A DNA stretch of 64,000 bases from Muribaculaceae bacterium (GTDB lineage: Bacteria > Bacteroidota > Bacteroidia > Bacteroidales > Muribaculaceae), in the NCBI GenBank assembly GCA_022509185.1, contig JAFLTS010000002.1:1-64000 (forward strand), written 5' to 3'. The notes under the pieces were generated by a model. It saw only the letters and a list, made by a program, of their open reading frames with translations, made no database searches and was not told the origin of the DNA. Positions 32,548 through 41,941 of this stretch are shown here, one piece after another (positions within the stretch are counted from its first letter, which is position 1; each line of letters starts with the position of its first letter). The position numbers and the translations under genes were made by a program.

Positions 32548-35010
32548 TCAGCTTATCACCAAGATCTTTCCTACTCCGGAATATTTTCCGTTTTCATTTG
32601 CAGGTGAGACCATTATGTGGTAGACTCCGCTTTTCACGCGGTTATAATTGCTGTCGGATAAATCCCAAAGAATATCGAAACCTGAAACTGTACCTAAGTC
32701 TTTTACGAGATTTCCTGCGATATCGGTTATCTTCACAAATGAACCTTCCGGAATATCAGTAATAGTGACATAGCCTGAGAAGTCCGGTCTTACGGGATTT
32801 GGATATGCCCTCACATCAGCTTTGGTGGAACCGCCCGAAGCCACAGGCAGTGAATACTCAATCAGGCCCTTGGCTGTGGATATCATCAAAGAATTATCCG
32901 CTGAATTATATCCGATACCAAATACTATATCATCGGGCAGAGGACTGTTTTCTGTAGTAAATTCCTCCAGAATCTCTCTACCGTCGGACGACGTGCAGAT
33001 AATGCCGGCACCGTTGGTGGCAAACCATTTTCTGCCGTCACCGTCGGCTGTGATCTGATTCACTGCCACACCTTCAAGCAGATAATCGGCCAAATTGGTA
33101 CCATCGTTTCTGGCCACTTTCACTCTGTTAATCTGATAATTACCTTGAACTACCTGTGATGGCACAAAATAAGCAACACCGTTGTAATGACAAACCCATA
33201 CGTAACCAGTTGCGGGGTCTTCCCAAACATAATAGCTGTTGATAATATCTACAGAGTTTCCATCACTATCATTAAAGGAAGGAAATTTATAATATTTGTC
33301 ATCAGAGGTGTCGGTCGGAGTGCCCTTTGTATCGGCAACCATTATCATTTCCTTTTCCTGGCGTGCCACATAAACCACCAGACCATTACCTGTTTTCTTC
33401 AAGGGCAACGCCATTCCAAAGTTACTATGTGGAAAATATTCATCCATCTCCACAAACTTTGGCTGCCTGATATCAGTTGGTGTTGAATTCCTGCGGTCTT
33501 CCGCTGTCCATACAAAGAAGGTAGCTTTAGGGGCAGCTTCATTATCTCTGTCAGCAAACGTCATCCATAAATTACCCTTTGAGTCGAAATATGGAATTGA
33601 AAGATTTGTATAAAAAGAATTCTTTTCAGGCCATTTATCAAATACGGCAAAACCCGGATTGGAAGCATCGGAATCATCACGACGAGAAATATGGATAATA
33701 TCTTGCGGATCATTCAGATTTAATCGTGCCAATCCATTATGATAGGAAGTTACATAAACATAATTTCTGTTGTCAGGGTCTACTACCATACCGGTTGTAC
33801 TTGTAAGAACAGGAGCACGCCCGGGATTTGTATAGGTAGGAGCCAGGTTAGTCCAGCGACCATCTTTATATGCACTCAATTGCATGGGATTGTTGGAATT
33901 GAGGGCTGAAGTGGCCGGTGTCCATCCATAACTTAAGGCCAGAAACCCTTTGTCGGCATGGTTCTGGAACGAGGTTGTTGCGAAGGCGGCAGGAGAACTT
34001 GGCAACATAAAGTCTCTTGTAATACTCCACTGTTCACCCGAATTTTTTATACTCGTAAGACCTTCACGTTTCTTTCCGATCCAGAGTTCGCTCATATCTG
34101 CCGAAGCAGCCGCTGTCCCTCTGTATTTCTCCGGTTTTAACAGATATGAAACTTTCCCGTCAGGCATAAATTGAATCATATTGTTGGCTGCGGAAATACC
34201 GAGTCCCCTTTGATTATACTCGAAATTATAAAATGTACCTTCATTTACATATTCGAGTTTAAAATCATTTCCTTCCTTAACCAATTTATATATATAATCC
34301 TTTGCTCCCGGCACCCTCGTAAATATTACGCAATATTTATCTTCTACAGGGAAAAGAGCTACAGGAGATTCCACCTCTTCCACCACTTCATATTCATCAA
34401 TGTTAAGACGTGGTGAGGAAACCGGGGCTTTAAGAATCTCATTCCCTTTTATTGCAATGTAATCTTCGCCAAAACGACAGAAAGAAGTTAATGGTTCACC
34501 ATAAATACGGCTTTCCGCCACTTCATTCTTCTTATCGTTAATCGCAACATAGCCAAAATCCGTGGCCAGATAAAGGCGGTCGCCATCCGGATCTATCGCC
34601 ATGCCGTTCACTTTCTTGGAATAACTGAGATCAGACCTTGAATAATGGGGCATATTCTGCACTTTCCCATCGTTAAAAAGGAAATCGATGTTATTATCTG
34701 TATATAAAACAGCAAGGTATCCTTTCTGAGGGTTATATATAAGATCGCGGACGGCTGTTCCGTTTAATATTCCCGTAGAAGTGAGGGGCATAAGTTCCTC
34801 TCCCTTTTTATCGTATCTAAAAAGAGAGAAGTAGGTTTCGTTGTTGGAATTTCCTTGGATATTTCTGGAATTGAAATACACATACGACGGAGTCTCAACC
34901 ACACGCGACACTTCCTCATCAAAAACAGGATGAAGTTTCCAGTTGTTATCAGCTGCCTTCATTAGGGAAAAGGCTGACATAAAAAGGATTAAGGACAATA
35001 ATTTCTTCAT
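32548..35010 (-). CDS. porZ: Type IX attachment-complex protein PorZ (beta-propeller)
   Basis: The 820-residue protein has a signal peptide (about 1-19), a long run of beta-propeller blades (for example MAIDPDGDRLYLATDFG, VDPDNRNYVYVTSYHNGLARLN, ADGDGRKWFATNGAGI) and a C-terminal sorting-type domain (from about 735, YPNPVRPDFSGYV, SGVYHIMVSP). This matches PorZ, which sits on the cell surface with PorU, PorV and PorQ and supplies anionic lipopolysaccharide for cargo attachment. The alternative reading is a generic two-component-regulator propeller protein. The opening W-K-L-H-P and the presence of porU and porV nearby favour PorZ. Confidence 0.75.
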   Translation of the reverse strand: MKKLLSLILFMSAFSLMKAADNNWKLHPVFDEEVSRVVETPSYVYFNSRNIQGNSNNETYFSLFRYDKKGEELMPLTSTGILNGTAVRDLIYNPQKGYLAVLYTDNNIDFLFNDGKVQNMPHYSRSDLSYSKKVNGMAIDPDGDRLYLATDFGYVAINDKKNEVAESRIYGEPLTSFCRFGEDYIAIKGNEILKAPVSSPRLNIDEYEVVEEVESPVALFPVEDKYCVIFTRVPGAKDYIYKLVKEGNDFKLEYVNEGTFYNFEYNQRGLGISAANNMIQFMPDGKVSYLLKPEKYRGTAAASADMSELWIGKKREGLTSIKNSGEQWSITRDFMLPSSPAAFATTSFQNHADKGFLALSYGWTPATSALNSNNPMQLSAYKDGRWTNLAPTYTNPGRAPVLTSTTGMVVDPDNRNYVYVTSYHNGLARLNLNDPQDIIHISRRDDSDASNPGFAVFDKWPEKNSFYTNLSIPYFDSKGNLWMTFADRDNEAAPKATFFVWTAEDRRNSTPTDIRQPKFVEMDEYFPHSNFGMALPLKKTGNGLVVYVARQEKEMIMVADTKGTPTDTSDDKYYKFPSFNDSDGNSVDIINSYYVWEDPATGYVWVCHYNGVAYFVPSQVVQGNYQINRVKVARNDGTNLADYLLEGVAVNQITADGDGRKWFATNGAGIICTSSDGREILEEFTTENSPLPDDIVFGIGYNSADNSLMISTAKGLIEYSLPVASGGSTKADVRAYPNPVRPDFSGYVTITDIPEGSFVKITDIAGNLVKDLGTVSGFDILWDLSDSNYNRVKSGVYHIMVSPANENGKYSGVGKILVIS

Positions 35011-35029
35011 TTTTTCAGGTCTGAATTAT

Positions 35030-35620
35030 TCAGGAATTCAAAAGGAATGAGGCTAATTTGGCAACAGCTCTCCCTCTGTGGGATATTTCATTTTTGGATT
35101 CAGGAGACATTTCGGCAAATGAAAGATTGCTATTCTCAGGTATAAAAACAGGGTCGTAGCCGAACCCTGCAGTACCACAGTGTTTTTCGGCAATCGTTCC
35201 CTTTACTTCCCCTTCAAACAGATATTCTTTATCTCCCTGAATCAAAGCTATAACAGTGCAGAATTTAGCCTGTCGATTCTTTTCACCCTGAAGCTTTTCA
35301 AGCAATAAGGCTATATTATCATCAGGGCTGCAATGATCGCCGGCAAATCTGGCGCTGTATACTCCGGGACCTCCATCCAGAGCATCTACCAGAAGCCCTG
35401 TGTCGTCGGCAAAGCAATCATACCCGTATTTCTCCTTTACCCAACGGGCTTTGATTAAGGCATTTCCTTCCAGGGTATCGGCTGTTTCCGGAATGTCGTC
35501 ATGACAATCTATGTCGCCAAGAGACAAAACTTTAACTCTCCCCTTTAAAATAGCTCTCACCTCCTCAAGTTTATGAGGATTATTTGTGGCAAAAACTATT
35601 TCAGGTATCGATTTATTCAT
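35030..35620 (-). CDS. rdgB: Non-canonical purine NTP pyrophosphatase RdgB/HAM1
   Basis: The 196-residue protein hydrolyses dITP, ITP and XTP to keep them out of nucleic acids. Motifs: FATNNPHKLEEVRAIL at the start, TADTLEGNALIKARW, the metal-binding ADDTGLLVDALDGGPGVYSA, and GFGYDPVFIPE. Length is normal. It lies between leuS (52 bp) and porZ (19 bp). Confidence 0.95.
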   Translation of the reverse strand: MNKSIPEIVFATNNPHKLEEVRAILKGRVKVLSLGDIDCHDDIPETADTLEGNALIKARWVKEKYGYDCFADDTGLLVDALDGGPGVYSARFAGDHCSPDDNIALLLEKLQGEKNRQAKFCTVIALIQGDKEYLFEGEVKGTIAEKHCGTAGFGYDPVFIPENSNLSFAEMSPESKNEISHRGRAVAKLASFLLNS

Positions 35621-35672
35621 CTTCTTTGAAAACGAAATTACCAGGGTCGTTATTTTACTGACCTAAGCTTTT

Positions 35673-38453
35673 TCAGACCACGATATTTACAATCCTGCCC
35701 GGTACTACTATCACTTTCTTGGGGGTTTTCCCTTCGAGCCATTTTGCAGCCTCAGGAGCAGACAGAGCCAGTTTCTCCACCTCAGCCTTATCGGCATCCG
35801 CATTCACTTCCAAAGTAAACCTGGTCTTTCCGTTGAAACTGACAGGATATTTCACCTTGTCTTCTTTCAGGTATTCTTCATTGTATTCAGGCCATTCTGC
35901 ATCGGCAACACTTCCCTCTTTCCCCAACTTATGCCAGAATTCTTCAGCTATATGAGGTGCATAAGGAGCTAAAACCCGGGTGAATATTTCCATTGCCTCC
36001 CTACTGACAGATCCTTGTGCCATGAGTTCGTTCAGGGCCACCATGAAAGCAGAAACCGTTGTATTGAAAGAGAAATTCTCTATATCCTGAGTCACTTTCT
36101 TTATCAAAGTATGCATCGTCTTCAGTTCAGCCGGAGTCATGGGTTTCTGATCGGCTTCAAGCGACTTATGGAATTGCGTCCAAAGTTTCTTGAGGAATCT
36201 GTTTGCACCATCGATGCCGTTGGTGTCCCAAGGTTTCGACTGCTCTAACGGACCCAGGAACATCTCATAAAGTCTTAAAGTGTCGGCGCCATATTTTTCT
36301 ACAATATCATCAGGATTAACGACATTGTACATAGACTTCGACATCTTCTCTACGGCATAGCCACAAACATACTTACCGTTTTCAAGAATAAACTCCGCAT
36401 CGGCATACTCAGGGCGCCAGTTCCTGAAAGCTTCAATATCCAGAATATCATTGTTCACCAGATTGATATCCACCCTGATAGGTGTGGTGTCATATTGGTC
36501 TTTCAAACCTTTGCTTACGAAAGTATTGGAGTCTTTTAAACGATATACGAAATTGCTTCGCCCCTGAATCATACCCTGATTAACCAATTTTCTGAAGGGC
36601 TCGTCCATCTCTACCACTCCGAGGTCATGCAAAAATTTATTCCAGAACCTTGAATATATAAGGTGTCCTGTAGCATGCTCGGATCCTCCTACATAAAGAT
36701 CTACATCTTTCCAATAAGAATTTGCCTCTTTCCCAACAAGAGCATCATGATTATGGGGATCCATATAGCGCAGATAATAAGCGCTTGACCCTGCAAATCC
36801 CGGCATGGTACATAACTCTATGGGATATCCTTCTTTTGTCTTCCAGTTTTTAGCCCTTCCCAAAGGAGGTTCTCCGGCTGATGTAGGAAGATAAGAATCC
36901 ACTTCCGGAAGATGTAGAGGAAGTTCGCTTTCATCCATGGGGTAGGCCACACCATCCTTATAATATATCGGGAAAGGTTCTCCCCAATATCTTTGTCTTG
37001 AGAAAATAGCGTCTCTCAGACGATAGTTTACCTTAACTTTTCCGATCCCTTCCTGTTCAATAAATTTCTTGGTGGCTGCTATGGCCTCTTTTACAGTAAG
37101 GCCATTAAGATTGAGCTTATCGTTGGCTGAATTTACCATTATGCCCTCTTTGGCATCGAAACTTTCTTCGCTTACATCAGCACCTTCAATCAAGGGACGG
37201 ATGGGAAGATTAAAATGACGTGCGAATGCATAGTCTCGCGAGTCGTGCGCCGGTACCGCCATAATAGCTCCCGTGCCGTATCCTGCAAGCACATAATCAC
37301 TGATCCAGATGGGGATTTCCTCTCCTGATATCGGATTCAAGGCATAACTACCTGTGAACACACCGCTCACCTTCTTATCTATCTGGCGTTCTCTCTCTGT
37401 TTTTTTAGCTACCGCCTCAAGATAACTGTCCACTTCCTTTCTTTGTTCAGGTGTGACAAGCATATCCACATATTTAGACTCCGGAGCCAGCACCATAAAA
37501 GTTACTCCGAAAGCAGTATCGGCACGTGTTGTGAAGATTTCCAACTCAAGATCTTTTCCAACAACGGGGAATCTCATTTCAGCTCCCTCACTGCGACCTA
37601 TCCAGTTTTTCTGAGTTTCTTTCAAGGAATCGGTCCAGTTAAGGGTATCAAGGCCCTCGAGTAATCTCTGTGCATAGGCACTCACTCTTAGCAACCATTG
37701 AGTCATTACCTTCTGCTCTACCGGATGCCCCCCTCTTACACTCAGACCTTCGCTCACTTCATCATTTGCAAGCACGGTACCTAAGGCCTCACACCAGTTC
37801 ACCATACTTTCTCCCTGGTAAGCTATCCTGTAATTCATCAGAATTTCAGACTTTTTCTTTTCTGAGAATCCCTTCCATTCTTCAGCAGTGAAACTCAGGG
37901 GTTTTGATTCTGCGGCATAGATATTCTTTGTGCCCTCTTTTTCGAAATGAGCTATAAGTTCAGAAATAGGCTTTGCCTTCCGGTCTTTGGTGTCATAATA
38001 AGAATTAAACATCTGAAGGAAAGCCCATTGTGTCCATTTATAAAATTCAGGATCACAAGTTTTCACCTCTCTGCTCCAATCAAAAGAGAACCCTATCTTA
38101 TCGAGCTGTTGTCGATAACGCGCTATGTTTTCCATAGTAGTCTTCTCCGGATGACGCCCTGTCTGTATGGCATATTGTTCTGCCGGAAGCCCATAGGCAT
38201 CATATCCCATGGGGTGAAGAACATTAAACCCCTGTTGGCGTTTGTATCTGGAATATATGTCACTGGCAATATATCCTAATGGATGACCTACATGTAGACC
38301 GGCACCCGAAGGATATGGAAACATGTCCAGCACATAAAATTTCTCCTTTGCAGGGTTTTCCTTTACTTTATAGGTGTCGTTTTCTTTCCAATAATTCTGC
38401 CAACGTTGCTCTATCTCGCGATGGTCGTAGGGGATTGTCTGAGTATTTGCCAT
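35673..38453 (-). CDS. leuS: Leucyl-tRNA synthetase
   Basis: The 926-residue class I synthetase has the HIGH-type motif [12 protein letters not shown] (near residue 50), an inserted CP1 editing domain (about 220-430, including ITTRAD-type segment [10 protein letters not shown]), a KMSKS loop [12 protein letters not shown] (near 700), and a C-terminal anticodon-binding domain. Length is as expected for bacterial LeuS. Its ATG follows directly on the stop of the upstream gene with no spacer, indicating tight coupling. Confidence 0.97.
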   Translation of the reverse strand: MANTQTIPYDHREIEQRWQNYWKENDTYKVKENPAKEKFYVLDMFPYPSGAGLHVGHPLGYIASDIYSRYKRQQGFNVLHPMGYDAYGLPAEQYAIQTGRHPEKTTMENIARYRQQLDKIGFSFDWSREVKTCDPEFYKWTQWAFLQMFNSYYDTKDRKAKPISELIAHFEKEGTKNIYAAESKPLSFTAEEWKGFSEKKKSEILMNYRIAYQGESMVNWCEALGTVLANDEVSEGLSVRGGHPVEQKVMTQWLLRVSAYAQRLLEGLDTLNWTDSLKETQKNWIGRSEGAEMRFPVVGKDLELEIFTTRADTAFGVTFMVLAPESKYVDMLVTPEQRKEVDSYLEAVAKKTERERQIDKKVSGVFTGSYALNPISGEEIPIWISDYVLAGYGTGAIMAVPAHDSRDYAFARHFNLPIRPLIEGADVSEESFDAKEGIMVNSANDKLNLNGLTVKEAIAATKKFIEQEGIGKVKVNYRLRDAIFSRQRYWGEPFPIYYKDGVAYPMDESELPLHLPEVDSYLPTSAGEPPLGRAKNWKTKEGYPIELCTMPGFAGSSAYYLRYMDPHNHDALVGKEANSYWKDVDLYVGGSEHATGHLIYSRFWNKFLHDLGVVEMDEPFRKLVNQGMIQGRSNFVYRLKDSNTFVSKGLKDQYDTTPIRVDINLVNNDILDIEAFRNWRPEYADAEFILENGKYVCGYAVEKMSKSMYNVVNPDDIVEKYGADTLRLYEMFLGPLEQSKPWDTNGIDGANRFLKKLWTQFHKSLEADQKPMTPAELKTMHTLIKKVTQDIENFSFNTTVSAFMVALNELMAQGSVSREAMEIFTRVLAPYAPHIAEEFWHKLGKEGSVADAEWPEYNEEYLKEDKVKYPVSFNGKTRFTLEVNADADKAEVEKLALSAPEAAKWLEGKTPKKVIVVPGRIVNIVV

Positions 38454-39887
38454 TTAACCTTTTAATCTGTGTTTTTGATGACGAAGGTCTTTAGTGCCTC
38501 TAGGCACACCGTCATCGAATATATATTCTATGTTCTTACGAAGCTTATTGTTGCGGACTTCGAGATCCTTAATTCTGTTCCTGAGCCTGAAATAGGCACC
38601 GCACATAAAGATAAGAATTACAGCCAATACATAAACAAGAGTCAGAGAAGTCTTCCTCATCACGCTGTTTTCCTCTCTTTGATGCTGTTGAGCCCTCATT
38701 TCATCGGCTATCATTTTATTCACCGAATTTCTAAGCTCAATTTCACGGTAAGTGTCTTTTCTTCTCTCCTCCCTTTCGGCAAGCACCAAGTCGGTATATT
38801 GTCGTAAAGCCAGGAGTTCATTGTTTTTATCACCGGTTTGTCTTAAGGCCTCAACCAATAATCCTAAAAGCTCCTGACGTCTGAAATTGCTTATTTTTGG
38901 ATTATCCAAAGCTTTATATAACTGAGGCACAGCCTTGTCATATTGATGTGTGCCCATATAGTAATAAGATTTTGAAAGACCTCCTTGGCCAAATTCCTTA
39001 CTTACCTCTTCATTCCTCTCCGCCAGTTCCTCGCATTTATGGTATATCTCTTCAATTTCCTGCGGGGTGAGAGCGGCCGAATTCCTCAGCATTCTTCGAT
39101 AGCTGACATAATAAAAATAATCAAGGTCTTTTGCAGCTCTGTCCTTACTGGCGTATCGCTCAGCCATTAGATCCAGCTCTTTAATTAATTTCCGTTCTAT
39201 TTCCAAGGCTTTTTTATGATCACGTTTCCGAGTATAGAAAATAGCTGCCGTGGTGTAGAATAGATTCTTAATAGAATAATCCTTATCGGGCAATTGATTC
39301 ACAAGGTCTTCCAGCTTATGTATATATTCAAAATATAGGGGACCTTCTGAAGATGCACCCATAAACATCATGGCCCTGTAAGTATTTCTTATTTCTTTAT
39401 AAATATCCGTGCCCGGATTTAAGCCCATTCTGACATTTTCTGCAATCTGTTTTGTGACATCGCTATCTGCGACACCCGAAGCCTCGGCTTTGGTCTGTTC
39501 CATATGCAAGACGGTCTGGGCGCTTTCTCTGTCTTCCCCCATCGGCAGGCTATTAGATATTACCAGAAGACGCGAAAGTTCCCGGGCATCGTCGGTGGAG
39601 GTGGAAAGCTCATTCAACACGTCGTTTATCACGTCGTTACTGTCGCTTCTTTCCGCAAGGCTGATTATCTGTGTTCTTACCTGGTCACGGTTAAGCTTAT
39701 CGCTAAGATTATATACGTCTAACAGGATTCTGATACTATCTGAAGATGTCCGGGCATGTTGAAGGCTTTTAGCCCTTTGACGGGCCTCTTCATTACTTAC
39801 ACCGGCATTAATCGACGAAAAGAAACACAGAAAACATAGAAGACCCAGAAGCCTCCTGAAAAAAATGGGGAGATTAAAAAATTTCAT
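38454..39887 (-). CDS. Exported helical-repeat protein with one transmembrane helix
   Basis: The 477-residue protein has a signal peptide (about 1-28), a long all-helical periplasmic part with TPR-like pairs (for example KSYYYMGTHQYDKAVPQLYKAL near 310), a transmembrane helix (about 413-433) and a short coiled-coil tail (RNRIKDLEVRNNKLRKNIEY). Many Bacteroidales regulators share the TPR-membrane-coiled-coil layout and continue into a LuxR/HTH or kinase domain. This one ends after the coiled coil, so its output is missing or supplied by a partner. It is the first gene before leuS, with which it is contiguous. Confidence 0.75.
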   Translation of the reverse strand: MKFFNLPIFFRRLLGLLCFLCFFSSINAGVSNEEARQRAKSLQHARTSSDSIRILLDVYNLSDKLNRDQVRTQIISLAERSDSNDVINDVLNELSTSTDDARELSRLLVISNSLPMGEDRESAQTVLHMEQTKAEASGVADSDVTKQIAENVRMGLNPGTDIYKEIRNTYRAMMFMGASSEGPLYFEYIHKLEDLVNQLPDKDYSIKNLFYTTAAIFYTRKRDHKKALEIERKLIKELDLMAERYASKDRAAKDLDYFYYVSYRRMLRNSAALTPQEIEEIYHKCEELAERNEEVSKEFGQGGLSKSYYYMGTHQYDKAVPQLYKALDNPKISNFRRQELLGLLVEALRQTGDKNNELLALRQYTDLVLAEREERRKDTYREIELRNSVNKMIADEMRAQQHQREENSVMRKTSLTLVYVLAVILIFMCGAYFRLRNRIKDLEVRNNKLRKNIEYIFDDGVPRGTKDLRHQKHRLKG

Positions 39888-39972
39888 TTATGCATCTATA
39901 CCGGCGAAACTTTCTTCCGGCAACCTTTTTTCTAATGCAAATTAAAGTAAAATTATGGAATTTTCAAAGGTT

Positions 39973-41850
39973 TTAGATCTCCAGTTTCCTCTTCACCTCG
40001 TCTACGGCATCAATTGAAGCCACTGATTTCATTATAGTTTCCAGCTCTGAATAAGAATGAATTCCGAAGGATACTTCCATAGTGGCTATATAATCTTTGC
40101 AATTGGAATCATATTTCGTCATATTGAGATTCAATCGTTTAGAAATACAGTCCGCAATATCTACAAATAAATGCACTCTGTCTACCGCCCTTACCCAAAG
40201 TGTGACCGGATACAAAGTTCCGTCGGGTTCAAATTCCACACTTTTTATCCTGTCTCCTTGTTGCGATGCCAGACGTATGGCTATAGGACAGTCTCGTTTA
40301 TGAAGTGTCAATGAACCGTCATCTTCTTTGAAACCGATAACTTCCTCTCCGGGTATTGGCCTGCAGAAACCACACCGGCAAAAATGGGGCTTCGGTATGT
40401 TACCCAAATAAGTCTGTATTGCATTCTTTGCCTTGTAGGTCACAACTGATCCGAGTCTTTCCAATGTAGGATGCACTTCCGGATCGGTGAAAATTTCCAC
40501 TACGTCACCTCTTTGCAATGGGGCAGTCACCGAAGCAAGGAAACCGTTAATTCTTGCATATTTGGCATGATCTCCTACTTCTGTAGAAATTTCATAGGCA
40601 AAATCCAAAACGCAAGCCTTCTGGGGCAGCATGATAGTCTTTAAACGAGGGGTAAAGACCATGATATCGTCGTTGTAGAAAGAAGCTGTCACCTTCTCCA
40701 TAAAGTCAATACCAACCTCATGATTGTCAATATCCCGCAGAGTGCTTCGGAACTTATGAAGCCATCTCTCTATGTATTCCTGGGAGTGACGCGTATCAAG
40801 CCCTCTATGGGAATCCTCAGCCATCCTCTGGCTGTTGATATGTACTTCCTGCCAACGTCCGAAATCCGCCAGAAGTTTCACGTGAAGGCTTTGATAACCA
40901 TTCTCTTTAGGAGAATCGATATAGTTGGACAATCCTCCCGGTTTCTCTTTAAAACTATCGGTAAGAATGGAATATATCTTTAGGGCTGTGGCCTTTTCAT
41001 CGGAGTCCTCAGGAACCTTGAAAATTATCTCAGTGAAATGCCGATATTTCAAATGATTGAAATCGTCACCATATTTCCTCATTTTTCTCCATATGCTGTA
41101 AGGCTCGCGATATTCAACCTTTACCTCAGCCTCTATACCGGATTCCATCAGAGTGGCCTGTACCTGGCGACGGAACCTTTCAAGACGTTCTTTCTGATGA
41201 CGCCTGTCTCCTTCTATAAGGCGTGTTATCTCATCATAATCATGTGGGCAACGGAATTTGAAGCTCAGATTTTCCAGCTCCGTCTTTACATAATAAAGCC
41301 CCAGGCGATTGGCAAGCGGTGCATAGAAATAATCTGTTTCTCCTGCTATTTTCATCTGCTTGTCAGGTTTCATTGAAGAGAGGGTTCTCATATTATGAAG
41401 CCTGTCGGCAAGCTTAACGAATATCGGGCGGATATCTCTTTGCATTGAATTAAGCATCTGTTTGAAATTATCCACCTGCTTGCTCCTTCCGGGATCATGT
41501 TTGTCGGGCTTTGTGAGTACTTTTACCAGATAAGCTACGTCATCGCCGAACCGGCTTTTAATTTCCTCAATGGTATGATCCGTGTCTTCCACCACATCAT
41601 GCAGGAAAGCCGCTATTACAGAATTGATGTCTAGTCGAAGTTCTTCAGCAGCGATTATTGCCACAGCTATGGGATGAAGAATGTAGGGTTCTCCTGTTTT
41701 TCTTACCTGGGGAGAATGAGCCTCCTTTGCCAGAAGAAAAGCATCACGAAGCCTTGCCATATCGGCATCGGAGGTGCGCGGTTCCATGGCTTTGAATACT
41801 CGTTCTGCCCGCTCTTCTATAAGTGCGGAATAATCCCTCGTGTCTTCCAT
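39973..41850 (-). CDS. RelA/SpoT-family protein with intact HD and eroded synthetase domain
   Basis: The 625-residue protein has an HD hydrolase domain (His59; HD pair His84-Asp85 in FLHDVVEDTDHT), a RelA/SpoT synthetase-like domain (about 235-370), a TGS domain (about 395-455), a Cys/His motif CRCGFCRPIPGEEV near 470, and a C-terminal ACT-like domain. In the synthetase part, the usual D-x-x-x-x-R-I-I strand reads HFTEIIF and the usual EVQIRT..AAHW reads EVHINS..DTRHS, so residues for pyrophosphate transfer appear lost. A (p)ppGpp hydrolase or sensing role is more likely than synthesis. It is shorter than typical bifunctional Rel (about 730 residues). Confidence 0.85.
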   Translation of the reverse strand: MEDTRDYSALIEERAERVFKAMEPRTSDADMARLRDAFLLAKEAHSPQVRKTGEPYILHPIAVAIIAAEELRLDINSVIAAFLHDVVEDTDHTIEEIKSRFGDDVAYLVKVLTKPDKHDPGRSKQVDNFKQMLNSMQRDIRPIFVKLADRLHNMRTLSSMKPDKQMKIAGETDYFYAPLANRLGLYYVKTELENLSFKFRCPHDYDEITRLIEGDRRHQKERLERFRRQVQATLMESGIEAEVKVEYREPYSIWRKMRKYGDDFNHLKYRHFTEIIFKVPEDSDEKATALKIYSILTDSFKEKPGGLSNYIDSPKENGYQSLHVKLLADFGRWQEVHINSQRMAEDSHRGLDTRHSQEYIERWLHKFRSTLRDIDNHEVGIDFMEKVTASFYNDDIMVFTPRLKTIMLPQKACVLDFAYEISTEVGDHAKYARINGFLASVTAPLQRGDVVEIFTDPEVHPTLERLGSVVTYKAKNAIQTYLGNIPKPHFCRCGFCRPIPGEEVIGFKEDDGSLTLHKRDCPIAIRLASQQGDRIKSVEFEPDGTLYPVTLWVRAVDRVHLFVDIADCISKRLNLNMTKYDSNCKDYIATMEVSFGIHSYSELETIMKSVASIDAVDEVKRKLEI

Positions 41851-41868
41851 AGCTGATTTATTTTTTCA

Positions 41869-41876
41869 CAAAGGTA
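41869..41876 (-). promoter_or_regulatory. -7 box for the rel-like gene
   Basis: TACCTTTG on the minus strand, 18 nt before the ATG at 41850, in the 91-bp gap after the helicase gene. No TTG at the proper spacing is seen. Confidence 0.5.
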
Positions 41877-41941
41877 AAAATTATAATGGAATAGTATGAA
41901 ATCCCTGTAAGAATTTATAGGGATAGGTATCTCTAAATAAT

